64,000 bases of DNA from an uncultured Alphaproteobacteria bacterium. GTDB lineage: Bacteria > Pseudomonadota > Alphaproteobacteria > CAAHEQ01 > UBA3637. Shown here piece by piece: positions 7,396 to 16,304 of this stretch. Location: NCBI GenBank assembly GCA_934202735.1, contig CAKPYH010000004.1, forward strand, positions 62,001 through 126,000, read 5' to 3'. A program made the position numbers and the translations under genes. The stretch's first letter is position 1, and the number at the start of each line of letters is the position of its first letter. The notes below the pieces were generated by a model. The model did not search any database, was not told the origin of the DNA, and was given only the letters and a program-made list of their open reading frames with translations.

Positions 7396-10065
7396 TTATT
7401 CCGTTAAATTCTTTTTGCGCACAATCCATTTTTCCAACTCTATCACGGCCGTAAGCACCACGCCACAGGCCAGCGATATACCCCATGCTTTTGCCGACAG
7501 CGGCACCGTTTTGAAAAACGTACCAAATACAGGCATATAGGTAAAAAAGATTTGCAAAATCACCATCGCCATTGCACCAAAGACCATATACTTGTTTCCT
7601 TGAAAACCCGTTGTAAAAACAGACTTATCCCAAGATCTGCACGAGAACATCAAGAAGATCCCCATCATTACAATCGCATTGACAACAACGGTACGGCCTT
7701 TTTCAACAAAGGCATGTTGATCGGCAATAATCTCATACGCGACAAAGCTTAAAACCGTCATTAAAATCGTCACAGTCAACATTCGGATAAAGACGTTGCG
7801 CGACACAATGGGTGCACCCGCCGGACGGGGTTTACGGGCCATAATCCCTTTTTCAACAGGCTCAAACGAGAACATCACGCCCAACAAAATAGTTGTCACC
7901 ATATTGATCCACAAAATCTGCACCGGGGAAATCGGACTTGTCAGCCCCAAAAAAATCGCAGTCATCACGATAAACGCTTCGGCGAAGCTGATCGGTAATG
8001 TCCATAAAATGAACTTAATCAGGTTATCAAACACACATCGTCCCTCTTCAACCGCCGCTTCAATCGTGGCAAAGTTGTCATCAAGCAAAACAATGTCTGC
8101 CGCCTCTTTCGCAACATCTGTACCATTTTGCCCCATCGCAATACCGATGTTGGCTTGTTTCAGCGCAGGCGCATCATTCACACCGTCTCCCGTCATTGCA
8201 ACAATGTTTTTATTCTTTTGCAGGGCCTTGACCAAACGGAGTTTATCTTCGGGCGTAACGCGTGCAAATACATCTATAAGTGGCGCTTGTTTTTTCAACT
8301 CGGCATCAGACAACGCACTGATTTGCGTTCCGTTCATAATCATGGGTTCAACCGCCGCGCCTTTGCCGTGCAGATCCATTTGTGCGGCAATCGCTTTGGC
8401 CGTCACCACATGATCACCCGTAATCATCTTGACTTGAATGCCCGCCGCGTGGCATGCTTTAATTGCCTTAATCGCAGCCGCCCGGGGCGGATCAATCATC
8501 GCTTGCAAACCCACAAAAATCAGGCCTGAATGCACATCTTGATGATTCAGTTTTTGGGACGCAAAATCCGGTTTTATCGCAAAGCCCAACACGCGCAAAC
8601 CTTGTGATGCCAGGCACTCCATTTTTTGCAAGATTTGGGCTTTATCTAATGCACACAAACGGCCGGTTTCGTCCATTTGATAAGCGCAGTACGGCAAAAT
8701 TGCCTCGGTCGCGCCCTTCATATAAATCGTTTTATCCGCACCCAAAACAGCCATATATTGATATGCCGCTTCAAACGGGATAGCATCCACGCAAGACACT
8801 TTTGCACGCAAAGCATTAACAGAAAGGCCATGCTTTTCGGCCGCTACCAACAACGCGATTTCAGTCGGATCTCCCTCTACCGACACACGCGCAGACGTGT
8901 TTTTCAAGCACGCATCATTACACAAAACACCTGTTTTTAAAACCAGATCTAATGCTTTGTCTTTTGTATTGGGTTCAAACGCGCCTTTGATTTGATAACC
9001 CGTCCCGGAAACAGCAAAATCGCCGTGCATCGTCACCACGCGTTGCACCGTCATTTTGTTCTCCGTCAAGGTACCTGTTTTGTCCGAGCAAATAATAGAG
9101 GTACTACCCAATGTTTCCACCGCAGGCAACTTGCGCACAATGGCTTTTCGTTTGCTCATACGCCCTACACCGATCGCCAAAATAATCGTCAAAGCGGCCG
9201 GCAACCCTTCGGGAATAGCCGCAACGGCCATCGCAATCGCCGACATAAATGTATCCACAAAAGGCAACCCTTTGAAAAAGCCGACCCCAAACGCCAACAC
9301 CGACAACCCCACAATAAACCACAGCAGCTTGGAACTAAATGCCTCTATTTTCTCGGTCAGTGGTGTTTTCAAATCCGCCACAGAGTGTATCAGCTTGGAA
9401 ATTTTACCGATTTGTGTCTTGTCGCCGATGTCAACCACAACGGCCTTGGCCTGTCCGAATGTTGCAAAAGTTGATGCAAACACCATATTTGTGCGATCGG
9501 CAAGTACCGTTTTTTCACCAAGTTTTTCTACCGTTTTTTCCACAGGAACAGATTCGCCGGTCAATACAGACTCGTCCACCTTTAAATCATGTACTTCTAT
9601 CAGGCGCAAGTCGGCAGGGATTTTTTCGCCCGAATGCAACACCACCACATCACCCAAGGTCAAATCTTTGGCATCAATTGTTTGCAGCTGCGAATCACGA
9701 ATAACATGGGCTTGCACACTCAAGCTTTGCGCCAAGCCGGACAGGGCTTTCAAGGCTTTATCTTCTTGCACAAACCCCATAACCGCATTGGCCACCACCA
9801 CGCCGTAAATCACACCGGCATCAACATATTCGCCAAAATAAAGCGCGATTGTGGCCGAAACTAACAACACATAAATCAAGGGTTGGTGGATTTGCAACAA
9901 AAACCGCACCAGCGCACTTTTCCCTTTTTTGTCGGCCATTTTATTGGGGCCGTATTTCGCTTGTCGTTTAGCTACTTCACTGAAAGTCAAACCTTTATTT
10001 CTGTCTGTTTTTAAAGTCTCAACAGTGCTTTGAACAGACATATTGTACCAATTTATGTTTTTCAT
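7396..10065 (-). CDS. P-type cation-transporting ATPase (Ca2+-type P2)
   Basis: Inner-membrane cation pump of 889 residues. Seen in order: N-terminal cation-ATPase domain (KGLTFSEVAKRQAKYGPN), actuator TGES at 169-172, ion-binding PEGLP at 285-289 in membrane helix 4, phosphorylation motif DKTGTLT at 328-334, the hinge MTGDGVNDAPAL, and six C-terminal helices. PEGLP and overall layout fit calcium-type (PMR1/SERCA-like) pumps better than heavy-metal pumps; no N-terminal metal-binding repeats are present. Start chosen at 10065, after AAGGGAATCC. Stands alone; the downstream stretch 7210-7395 shows no convincing gene. Confidence 0.93.
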   Translation of the reverse strand: MKNINWYNMSVQSTVETLKTDRNKGLTFSEVAKRQAKYGPNKMADKKGKSALVRFLLQIHQPLIYVLLVSATIALYFGEYVDAGVIYGVVVANAVMGFVQEDKALKALSGLAQSLSVQAHVIRDSQLQTIDAKDLTLGDVVVLHSGEKIPADLRLIEVHDLKVDESVLTGESVPVEKTVEKLGEKTVLADRTNMVFASTFATFGQAKAVVVDIGDKTQIGKISKLIHSVADLKTPLTEKIEAFSSKLLWFIVGLSVLAFGVGFFKGLPFVDTFMSAIAMAVAAIPEGLPAALTIILAIGVGRMSKRKAIVRKLPAVETLGSTSIICSDKTGTLTENKMTVQRVVTMHGDFAVSGTGYQIKGAFEPNTKDKALDLVLKTGVLCNDACLKNTSARVSVEGDPTEIALLVAAEKHGLSVNALRAKVSCVDAIPFEAAYQYMAVLGADKTIYMKGATEAILPYCAYQMDETGRLCALDKAQILQKMECLASQGLRVLGFAIKPDFASQKLNHQDVHSGLIFVGLQAMIDPPRAAAIKAIKACHAAGIQVKMITGDHVVTAKAIAAQMDLHGKGAAVEPMIMNGTQISALSDAELKKQAPLIDVFARVTPEDKLRLVKALQKNKNIVAMTGDGVNDAPALKQANIGIAMGQNGTDVAKEAADIVLLDDNFATIEAAVEEGRCVFDNLIKFILWTLPISFAEAFIVMTAIFLGLTSPISPVQILWINMVTTILLGVMFSFEPVEKGIMARKPRPAGAPIVSRNVFIRMLTVTILMTVLSFVAYEIIADQHAFVEKGRTVVVNAIVMMGIFLMFSCRSWDKSVFTTGFQGNKYMVFGAMAMVILQIFFTYMPVFGTFFKTVPLSAKAWGISLACGVVLTAVIELEKWIVRKKNLTE

Positions 10066-10214
10066 CGGATTCCCTTTATTTTTGAACAGCGCGATAATAA
10101 CAACTTTTGATACTTTTTACAAGTATGTTTTATCAAAAAAGTTATTTACATTCCTAACAAAAACAAGATCAGTGCCGCCCATGAGACTCCTGAACCCGGT
10201 GCGTTCAACAACAG

Positions 10215-10470
10215 ACACGTGATAAAACGGGAAAATTTCGTTTGTGTTTTCCGTCCATAGCCGGTATCCGGCATGGAGAAAGCCTGCCCAAGAACTCAAA
10301 GCAGGCGATGTTGTTTCTATCCCCGAAGGTGTTAGGCATTGACACGAAACCGCCGCAGACAGTCGGCTTATATGTCTCGCAAGGACTATTTCCAACAAAG
10401 GGTGTCTTCACAGAATGGCAGGACCCCGTCCATGATGAAGAGTATAACGAATTAAAGGAGCCTGCCACTG
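10215..10470 (+). pseudogene. Broken cupin-domain protein
   Basis: Remnants of a small cupin protein can be read across frames. One frame gives PAQELKAGDVVSIPEGVRH, then a stop where relatives have Trp-His; the next frame gives EWQDPVHDEEYNELK, the usual end of the family (EWLEPVSDEEYN). The stop and the frame change show that it is decayed. The rest of the gap 10066-10965 holds degenerate sequence I cannot assign, apart from the terminator at 10724. Confidence 0.7.
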
Positions 10471-10723
10471 GTTTGATTTTGCATTTGCCTATGGTACAAG
10501 CGTTGCGAACCACAAAGGGGACATGGGAAATCTTTTTCCCTTATTTATGCGCCTTGTGGCAAGTGGACCAAAAAACGGCAGGTCTCTTTTAAAAAGTATA
10601 GATTTGCGTGGTATAGCCAAAATACGCCCCAACAACAAAGGCGGCAAGTCCGACTGTTTTAGTCCACCTCCCATCGCCACATCAGGCGGAAGTTGGGGGG
10701 GCGTAGCGAACAAACAGGCACAA

Positions 10724-10753
10724 AAAAATCGGAAGCATAAACTTCCGATTTTT
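10724..10753. terminator. Strong bidirectional terminator
   Basis: Perfect 12-bp stem AAAAATCGGAAG/CTTCCGATTTTT with loop CATAAA. A run on the left, T run on the right. No intact gene is close on either side, so it probably belonged to the decayed locus at 10.2-10.7 kb. Confidence 0.85.
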
Positions 10754-10971
10754 GAAATGGTGATGGATTTTTAGCACCTTTCGAACTAGTGTCAGAATAC
10801 TCTTTTATGCCGTCAAAATCAGTCGATTTTTCCTCGAAATATCCCCAAAAAGTCCCAAAAGTATACATCGTTTTTGTTATACTAGTCCACGAATTATTTT
10901 ATTTTTACTATTTCTCTGGACTTTTCTTTCTTTCCAAGCATTCATATGCTTAATAAAAGAAAGGATTGACT

Positions 10972-11238
10972 ATGAAAATTAGAAAGTTTAAGGAAATACC
11001 TGCAAGTAATAGAACAGATTTTGCAATGGTTTACCATCACGCGGGGCGAACATTAACACAAATTGAAACTTTACTAAAAAAAGCATATGGGAATCCTCTG
11101 CCAACGAAGCCTCGAGACAAACTAAATCGTGTGCGATTTAAATTAGAACAAATGGTTGCACGCTATAAACAGTGTAATGCAGAGTTAAAAACAGAATATA
11201 AACGTCGTAGAAATAGATCGCAAACTCTACAAAAATAG
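10972..11238 (+). CDS. Small basic protein of unknown function
   Basis: An 88-residue protein, strongly basic at the C-terminus (ELKTEYKRRRNRSQ), largely helical by composition, with no membrane segment. I do not recognise a family. The ATG at 10972 is preferred because AAAGGA lies seven bases before it. AT-rich like the neighbouring accessory genes. Ends about 40 bases before a promoter that drives the structured RNA. Confidence 0.55.
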   Translation: MKIRKFKEIPASNRTDFAMVYHHAGRTLTQIETLLKKAYGNPLPTKPRDKLNRVRFKLEQMVARYKQCNAELKTEYKRRRNRSQTLQK

Positions 11239-11278
11239 TGTATTTAATTATAAAATTACTTTTCAAAACACAAAATTA

Positions 11279-11307
11279 TTGCTTTTTCCGTAATTTTTGC
11301 ATATATT
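11279..11307 (+). promoter_or_regulatory. Sigma70-type promoter for the structured RNA
   Basis: -35 TTGCTT (11279-11284), 17-bp spacer, -10 TATATT (11302-11307). The expected transcript start is near 11314, eight bases before the first helix of the structured RNA. Confidence 0.6.
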
Positions 11308-11313
11308 AGTTTC

Positions 11314-11535
11314 GTTGGGATAGCCCATATCTCAATATAGGGAGTACAAACCCTGAATTTCACGGGCAATAGGGACTTTTGATTTTTACTTTATCAAAGG
11401 TTGCTTTGTCGTATGGGCTCACCAAATATGGTGGGTGCCGGCGATATAAGGCTTGCTCGAATAAACCGGGCTACTTATCGTGAAATTCGTAGTTTGTAAC
11501 ACCCACCGCCTATTGTGGCAAAATTTGGTTGGGCT
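11314..11535 (+). ncRNA. Unidentified structured RNA upstream of a SLOG gene
   Basis: A non-coding stretch of about 220 bases with strong long-range pairing. GAATTTCACG (11355-11364) pairs perfectly with CGTGAAATTC (11479-11488), extended by TACAAAC (11345-11351) with GTTTGTA (11492-11498) and GGG with CCC. AGCCCATA (11322-11329), outside that helix, pairs with TATGGGCT (11412-11419) inside it, which makes a pseudoknot; it can instead pair with TGGGCT (11530-11535), closing the whole RNA. A further hairpin CTTTTGAT/ATCAAAGG lies inside. It does not look like tmRNA, RNase P, SRP or a riboswitch I know. It ends three bases before the next start codon, so it may be a leader or an independent RNA. 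Confidence 0.6.
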
Positions 11536-11537
11536 GA

Positions 11538-12014
11538 ATGGGATTTTTTTTGACTATCTGCGCATTTTTTGGCCATCGCGATACTCCGATGTCAAGCAAC
11601 ATAGAAAACCACCTAACAGAGTTTGTTAGGGATTTGATAAATTATCACAAAGTAGATGAATTTTGGCTGTGTGGACAAGGCACGTTTGATTGTTTAGCTC
11701 GTCTTGTCATGAAAGAATTAAAAAAAGAATTTAATTGGATCAATCTTTGCATATTTCCCGCATATTATCCCAACAACGCTAAAATGGATTGGATTGAAGA
11801 CAACGACTATGATATGATGTATCCTGATGAAGTCGCAAAAGCACCTCCACAAGTCGCTATCTTGCGCCGTAATGATTATATTGCTAAAAATGCTGATTAT
11901 ATCATTTGCTACATCAAACATAATTCAGGTGGAGCATATACGGCAGTCAAACGTGCCGCAAAGAATGAAAAGAAAATAATTAACATAGCAAATACTTCAG
12001 ATGTTACGTTCTAA
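11538..12014 (+). CDS. SLOG-superfamily (DUF1273/YpsA-like) protein
   Basis: A 158-residue protein beginning with ICAFFGHRDTP, the YpsA/DUF1273-type opening (CxFxGHR) of the SLOG Rossmann fold that binds nucleotides or nucleotide-derived ligands. The C-terminal half has NADYIICYIKHNSGGAYTAV, which matches the fold's Gly-rich strand-loop. The start is uncertain: ATG at 11538 lacks a good ribosome site and a TTG at 11551 is possible. It follows the structured RNA directly and may be controlled by it. Confidence 0.68.
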   Translation: MGFFLTICAFFGHRDTPMSSNIENHLTEFVRDLINYHKVDEFWLCGQGTFDCLARLVMKELKKEFNWINLCIFPAYYPNNAKMDWIEDNDYDMMYPDEVAKAPPQVAILRRNDYIAKNADYIICYIKHNSGGAYTAVKRAAKNEKKIINIANTSDVTF

Positions 12015-12119
12015 CACAATTTTTAATTTGTTTAAAAGGAAAATAATCATTTCCTAATCAAAATCAATGGTACAATATCCGCAAGTAAAAATGTTCCTTC
12101 CAATGTAAAACGAATCGTT

Positions 12120-12692
12120 TTATTCATTTGCCATTAGCTCTTTTTCACTTTGAGGGATAACGTCCTCAACATCATTTACTATTGTCAATAATCGTAATAC
12201 TTTTACACTTAGGAAACCCTCTTTTGCCAGATGTTTTAGTAATTTATAGAAAGGCGTGAAAAAATTATTAATATTCACAATAATTATTGGTTTTTTGATT
12301 ATTCCTAACTGTTTTAATACCATGAGTTCGGAAATCTCGTCTATTGTACCCAGTCCTCCTGGCAATACACAAAAGACATCTGCCTTTGAAATCATTGAAA
12401 ACTTACGTATAGATAATTTTGAATAAATATGTAGTTCATTAAGGTATTCCTCTTTTGTTAGATCAGGTCGCTCTAAATCAAAAAGCTCTCGAATAGTAAA
12501 GCCAACGACATAACCTCCATTACTTTTGCAATTTGAAGCAATGAATTTCATTAATCCTGTGTTTCCCGCCCCATAGATCAATTGAATGTTATTTTTTGCC
12601 AAAAGAACCCCTAAACGTCTAGCGACATTCTCATAGGACACGTTCTTTCCAACCTTACCGCCACAAAATACGCATATCTTTTGTAATTTCAC
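12120..12692 (-). CDS. LOG-family protein (lysine-decarboxylase-like)
   Basis: A 190-residue Rossmann-fold protein of the LOG family, whose members cleave nucleoside 5'-monophosphates (cytokinin-type phosphoribohydrolase) or related compounds. Diagnostic motif PGGLGTIDEISE is present, as are the opening ICVFCGGKVG and YGAGNTGLM. Length is normal. Convergent with the SLOG gene and 84 bases downstream of the GlyRS gene's end. Both neighbours SLOG and LOG belong to the same superfamily. Confidence 0.85.
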   Translation of the reverse strand: MKLQKICVFCGGKVGKNVSYENVARRLGVLLAKNNIQLIYGAGNTGLMKFIASNCKSNGGYVVGFTIRELFDLERPDLTKEEYLNELHIYSKLSIRKFSMISKADVFCVLPGGLGTIDEISELMVLKQLGIIKKPIIIVNINNFFTPFYKLLKHLAKEGFLSVKVLRLLTIVNDVEDVIPQSEKELMANE

Positions 12693-12775
12693 TAAATACC
12701 CCTTTTTACATTGTAAAATAGCAGTAAAAAAATTTCAACAAAAAGGTTCCTTTTGCTAAAAAGGGACCTTTTATA

Positions 12776-14200
12776 TCAATCTCTTTGATGCTGATTGAAA
12801 AATTGTAGTATGCGCTTGGATGATACCGTAAAATCCTGTCTTGTGTAAAAATCATGAATATATTTTGGAAGATTTTCGATTTCAACATTAATCTGTTTCA
12901 TTGTATCACGATCTCTGACTGTAACCGGATGTCGGCTATCTTCTATTGTTGTATTATCTACTGTTACGCATAAAGGAGTGCCTATTTCATCGTGTCTTCG
13001 ATAAGACTTTCCTATACTTCCACTATTTTCTAAAATAATACGGCCGATTCCAAGTTCTTGCAATTCCCTTCTGAGCCGCATTGCTGTCTGAACCATTTGT
13101 GGATTATTTTTTACAAGAGGAATGATAGCTACCTTTACTGGTGCTATATGTTTTTTAAACTTCATTACCGCTCTGGTTTTTCCATTTTCTAAAGTTTCCT
13201 TTGTGTATGCTTCATTCATTAAAACGACCATTGCACGATCAAGTCCCGCAGCAGTTTCAACAACAAACGGTATAAATTCTTTGTTGGTTACTGGATCCCT
13301 GTAAGACATTTTTACCGATGAGTCTGTATTTGGCATAACGCGTGCTTGAATGTCAAAGTTATTTTGGCTCTTTGTATGTGAACCCAGGTCAAAGTCAGTT
13401 CTATCGTGAATCCCTTCAATCTCATCAAACCCCCAGGGGAATTGGTACTCTATATCTTCGGCGGCCTTTGCATAATGCGCTAAAGTAGTGTGTGGTGTTG
13501 TTCTTAACTTCTTCGGATCAACGCCCTGTTTTACCCACCACTCTATTCTGTTCTTTTTCCATTCGTTAAACCACTTTTCGTCTTCTCCAGGAGGAACAAA
13601 GAACTGCATCTCAGCTTGTTCAAACTCCCTCATTCGAAATAGGAAATTCCTCGGAGTAATTTCATTACGGAATGATTTTCCGTGTTGAGCAATACCAAAT
13701 GGCAATCTTCTGTTCATAGAATTAAGAACATTGATAAAGTTCAAATAACTGCCCTGAGCCGTTTCTGGTCTCAAATACGCAAAACTTGTGCCATCATCAA
13801 CAGGACCAATATTTGTTTTCATCATAAGCATAAACTTACGAGGCTCTGTTAAATCAGAAGAACCACAAGTATCACACTTTGTAGGATCTTTCATTTTATC
13901 CTCTCTCATTCTTGAGTGGCAATGTTTACATTCCACTAGTGGATCAGAAAAGGTATCTTCATGTCCAGAATGTTTCCATACCAATCGGTGTGAAAGATGT
14001 GAGCATTCGACTCCCTCAATGTCGTCACGTTCATAAATCATGCTCCTCCACCAACTATCACGAATATTTCTTTTAAGCTCTATGCCTAATGGGCCAAGAT
14101 CATATACGCCTTTTAGCCCCCCGTAGATTTCAGAGTTTTGAAAAACAAATCCTCTAGCTTTGGCTAGTGCGACTAATTCTTCCATATTTTCAAAAGCCAT
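12776..14200 (-). CDS. Glycyl-tRNA synthetase, dimeric (eukaryote/archaeal-like) type
   Basis: Class II synthetase of 474 residues that charges tRNA-Gly. Seen: N-terminal GFVFQNSEIYGGLKGVYDLGP, zinc-binding CKHCHSR and CDTCGSSDL insertion, FRNEITPRNFLFRMREFEQ motif 2, TAAGLDRA motif 3, and a C-terminal anticodon-binding domain. This is the single-chain type, unrelated in architecture to the GlyQ/GlyS pair that also lies in this window. It is AT-rich, has its own consensus promoter, and is divergent from the biosynthetic operon, which suits a resistance gene. Which GlyRS is the housekeeping one cannot be told from the window. Confidence 0.93.
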   Translation of the reverse strand: MAFENMEELVALAKARGFVFQNSEIYGGLKGVYDLGPLGIELKRNIRDSWWRSMIYERDDIEGVECSHLSHRLVWKHSGHEDTFSDPLVECKHCHSRMREDKMKDPTKCDTCGSSDLTEPRKFMLMMKTNIGPVDDGTSFAYLRPETAQGSYLNFINVLNSMNRRLPFGIAQHGKSFRNEITPRNFLFRMREFEQAEMQFFVPPGEDEKWFNEWKKNRIEWWVKQGVDPKKLRTTPHTTLAHYAKAAEDIEYQFPWGFDEIEGIHDRTDFDLGSHTKSQNNFDIQARVMPNTDSSVKMSYRDPVTNKEFIPFVVETAAGLDRAMVVLMNEAYTKETLENGKTRAVMKFKKHIAPVKVAIIPLVKNNPQMVQTAMRLRRELQELGIGRIILENSGSIGKSYRRHDEIGTPLCVTVDNTTIEDSRHPVTVRDRDTMKQINVEIENLPKYIHDFYTRQDFTVSSKRILQFFNQHQRD

Positions 14201-14253
14201 TTTTTTCTCCTAAAATTTTACAAAAGACAACAAATATCGTAAAGATAAGCAAC

Positions 14254-14282
14254 ATTATATCATATTTTTTATTTATTGTCAA
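14254..14282 (-). promoter_or_regulatory. Consensus sigma70 promoter for dimeric GlyRS
   Basis: Minus strand: -35 TTGACA (14277-14282), 17-bp spacer, -10 TATAAT (14254-14259). Both hexamers are perfect. AGGAG lies before the GlyRS start codon. Confidence 0.85.
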
Positions 14283-14338
14283 CCTTTTTCTTTTTTTTGT
14301 ATTTTTTTATAAATATTAACATCCGTTTCACAAATATA

Positions 14339-14366
14339 TTGACAATTTCATAACATCTTATATAAT
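14339..14366 (+). promoter_or_regulatory. Consensus sigma70 promoter for the biosynthetic operon
   Basis: -35 TTGACA (14339-14344), 16-bp spacer, -10 TATAAT (14361-14366). It starts 57 bases from the -35 of the divergent GlyRS promoter. A ribosome site AAGGAG (14404-14409) precedes the first gene. Confidence 0.85.
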
Positions 14367-14418
14367 ACCTGCGTATATTTGTAACTTTCTGTTTCTTAAA
14401 CACAAGGAGACTCCTCAT

Positions 14419-15639
14419 ATGATATCTCTAAGTTATCTAACGAATTTGACGCATTTCAATGAATTATGTGCTTCTATGCAAGCTCGTAATGCTTTAGATT
14501 TATTTAAAAGTTTTATCGAGCAATATGAGATGCTTTCAAGAGATGCTTCATTTCCGTCATTTCATGAACTTGAAAATAAAGCTCGTTCTATGACGTTGGA
14601 AGAAGTTAATAATCCTAAAGATGCTACATCAAAAATGCTTTCGACATACTTGAGCCTTCCTAATATATCACACAGAATGGTTCCAATCGGAACATCGTCA
14701 GCACAAAATATCATACTAAAAAAATCTAATCCAAAAACTTTTCAAGAAAAAATGGACTACGAACAAATAGCTTCTATTTTTGGAATTTTTTCTCAGAAAA
14801 TGAATGAGAACATTGCGGATTCCGGTTTTCCTGTATTGTCTGGTGTCGGACCAAAATTGGAAAGAGCACTCATTGAACTAATGTTAGATCATCACGCAAG
14901 ATATGGATACGACGAAATATCTATGCCAATACTTACTCACGAACGTACATTTTTTATGGCCGGTTCGTTTCCTAAACATCAGCATAATGTGTATAAAATT
15001 CAGGATACATCATTGTATTTAAATCCAACGATTGAAATGCAGGAAACAAGTTTAATCAGAAACAGAATATTTGATTTTACAGAACTACCAATGAAGGTTG
15101 TTGGCTTTGCAAGATCATTTAGAATAGAAAAAGGAAGAAGTATGGATTTGTACACAAACCTGCATGAGTTTGGGAAAGTGGAATCTTTTACTGTTTGTCG
15201 AGAAGATCAATGGGAAGAAGTGTTGAATTTTTTATCTAATATGCTTGAAGATCTTCTAGACAACCTTGGATTCGTATGGAGAAAATTATTACTCTGTACT
15301 GGAGATATGGGTCAAGCAGGTTCGTTCACTTGCGACTATGAAATTTGGGCACCGGGTCAAAAAAAATGGTTAGAGATATCGAGCCTGAGTTACCGATCTA
15401 CTTTTCAGGCTGTACGGCTTAATGCGATATATCATACACCAGATGGAGAAGAAAAATACGTCCATACTTATAATACACCAGGGTTTGCAATTCCCCGAGT
15501 TTTTGCGGCATTATTGGAGTGTATGTATCAAGATGACGAAACACTCCGTATTCCGGATTGTCTAGTCGGACGTTGTGGATTGCCATCAGTTGTATCTAAA
15601 GATACTTATTTCTCACACTTAACTAAAAACAAAGGATAA
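14419..15639 (+). CDS. Seryl-tRNA-synthetase-like class II ligase
   Basis: A 406-residue protein whose residues from about 145 onward follow the SerRS catalytic core: GVGPKLERALIELMLDHH, YLNPTIEMQETSL, FARSFRIEKG (motif 2 Arg kept), LLCTGDMGQAGSFTCDYEIW, WLEISSLSYRSTFQA, and NTPGFAIPRVFAALLE (motif 3). The N-terminal 140 residues are helical but do not look like the usual SerRS tRNA-binding arm, and the loop that holds AGSAGRDTRG in SerRS is replaced. It is therefore likely a dedicated amino-acid-activating enzyme in biosynthesis, as SerRS paralogues are in some antibiotic pathways, or a resistant SerRS. First gene of the operon. Confidence 0.8.
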   Translation: MISLSYLTNLTHFNELCASMQARNALDLFKSFIEQYEMLSRDASFPSFHELENKARSMTLEEVNNPKDATSKMLSTYLSLPNISHRMVPIGTSSAQNIILKKSNPKTFQEKMDYEQIASIFGIFSQKMNENIADSGFPVLSGVGPKLERALIELMLDHHARYGYDEISMPILTHERTFFMAGSFPKHQHNVYKIQDTSLYLNPTIEMQETSLIRNRIFDFTELPMKVVGFARSFRIEKGRSMDLYTNLHEFGKVESFTVCREDQWEEVLNFLSNMLEDLLDNLGFVWRKLLLCTGDMGQAGSFTCDYEIWAPGQKKWLEISSLSYRSTFQAVRLNAIYHTPDGEEKYVHTYNTPGFAIPRVFAALLECMYQDDETLRIPDCLVGRCGLPSVVSKDTYFSHLTKNKG

Positions 15640-15643
15640 AAAT

Positions 15644-16300
15644 ATGAACGATATACATACAAGTGAAAGTTCTGTAAAAGACTATTTTACGGATGTTTAT
15701 AATGAAGAGGCTTCCTTAAATAATATTCCTTGGGTTACAGGAGCTGTTGGTATTGAGATATTAAAAAAAGTTATTGGAAAAAAATTTCCATTAGCTTCGA
15801 ATGTTTTAGATGTTGGTTGTGGTTTTGGTACCGAGGCTGTTTTCTTGGCTAGACATGGACATCATGTTATTGGAGTTGATACAGACGCCACAATTATAGG
15901 CAAGGCTAAAGAGTACGCAAAGCTTTTAGATACATTTGTTGATTTTAGAGTCTGCAATTTTCTAAAAACCGTTGAACAAAGTGAATTATCCTCTAGATTT
16001 GATATAGTCATTGATCAAGGATGTTTTCATCATATTTTACCTCAAGATAGACAAGCTTATAAAAATGCAGTAGTGCATTGTTTAAAAAACGGTGGCAAGT
16101 ATTTAATGAGAGGTTTTTCAAATCTGATGCCTCCTTCCACCTCCGGGAATGGACCAGTACGATTGACATCCGATGATATTTTAAATACTTTCTTATCTGA
16201 CTTTTACGTAGATGAAATGTACGTATTTGACAATATTCCTGTTGTGGGAAAAGAAGATATGCCTCAAAAATTCTGGTTTGTTTCCTTAACAAAAAGGTAA
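15644..16300 (+). CDS. SAM-dependent methyltransferase, class I
   Basis: A 218-residue Rossmann methyltransferase. Motif I LDVGCGFGT is at 55-63, followed by VIGVDTDATII (motif II acid) and FDIVIDQGCFHHILP (motif IV region). The last segment, FWFVSLTKR, is the typical C-terminal strand. It starts four bases after the ligase gene. The substrate is presumably an intermediate or the amino acid of the operon's product; nothing in the sequence fixes it. Confidence 0.85.
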   Translation: MNDIHTSESSVKDYFTDVYNEEASLNNIPWVTGAVGIEILKKVIGKKFPLASNVLDVGCGFGTEAVFLARHGHHVIGVDTDATIIGKAKEYAKLLDTFVDFRVCNFLKTVEQSELSSRFDIVIDQGCFHHILPQDRQAYKNAVVHCLKNGGKYLMRGFSNLMPPSTSGNGPVRLTSDDILNTFLSDFYVDEMYVFDNIPVVGKEDMPQKFWFVSLTKR

Positions 16301-16304
16301 TTTT

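Noticed and set aside
10755..10800. A tRNA or attachment-site remnant (ATGGTGA ... TTCGAAC) resembling the tRNA-Lys 3' end
   Set aside because: Only about nine bases plus a T-loop-like octamer match, with different spacing; no cloverleaf and no direct repeat of useful length.
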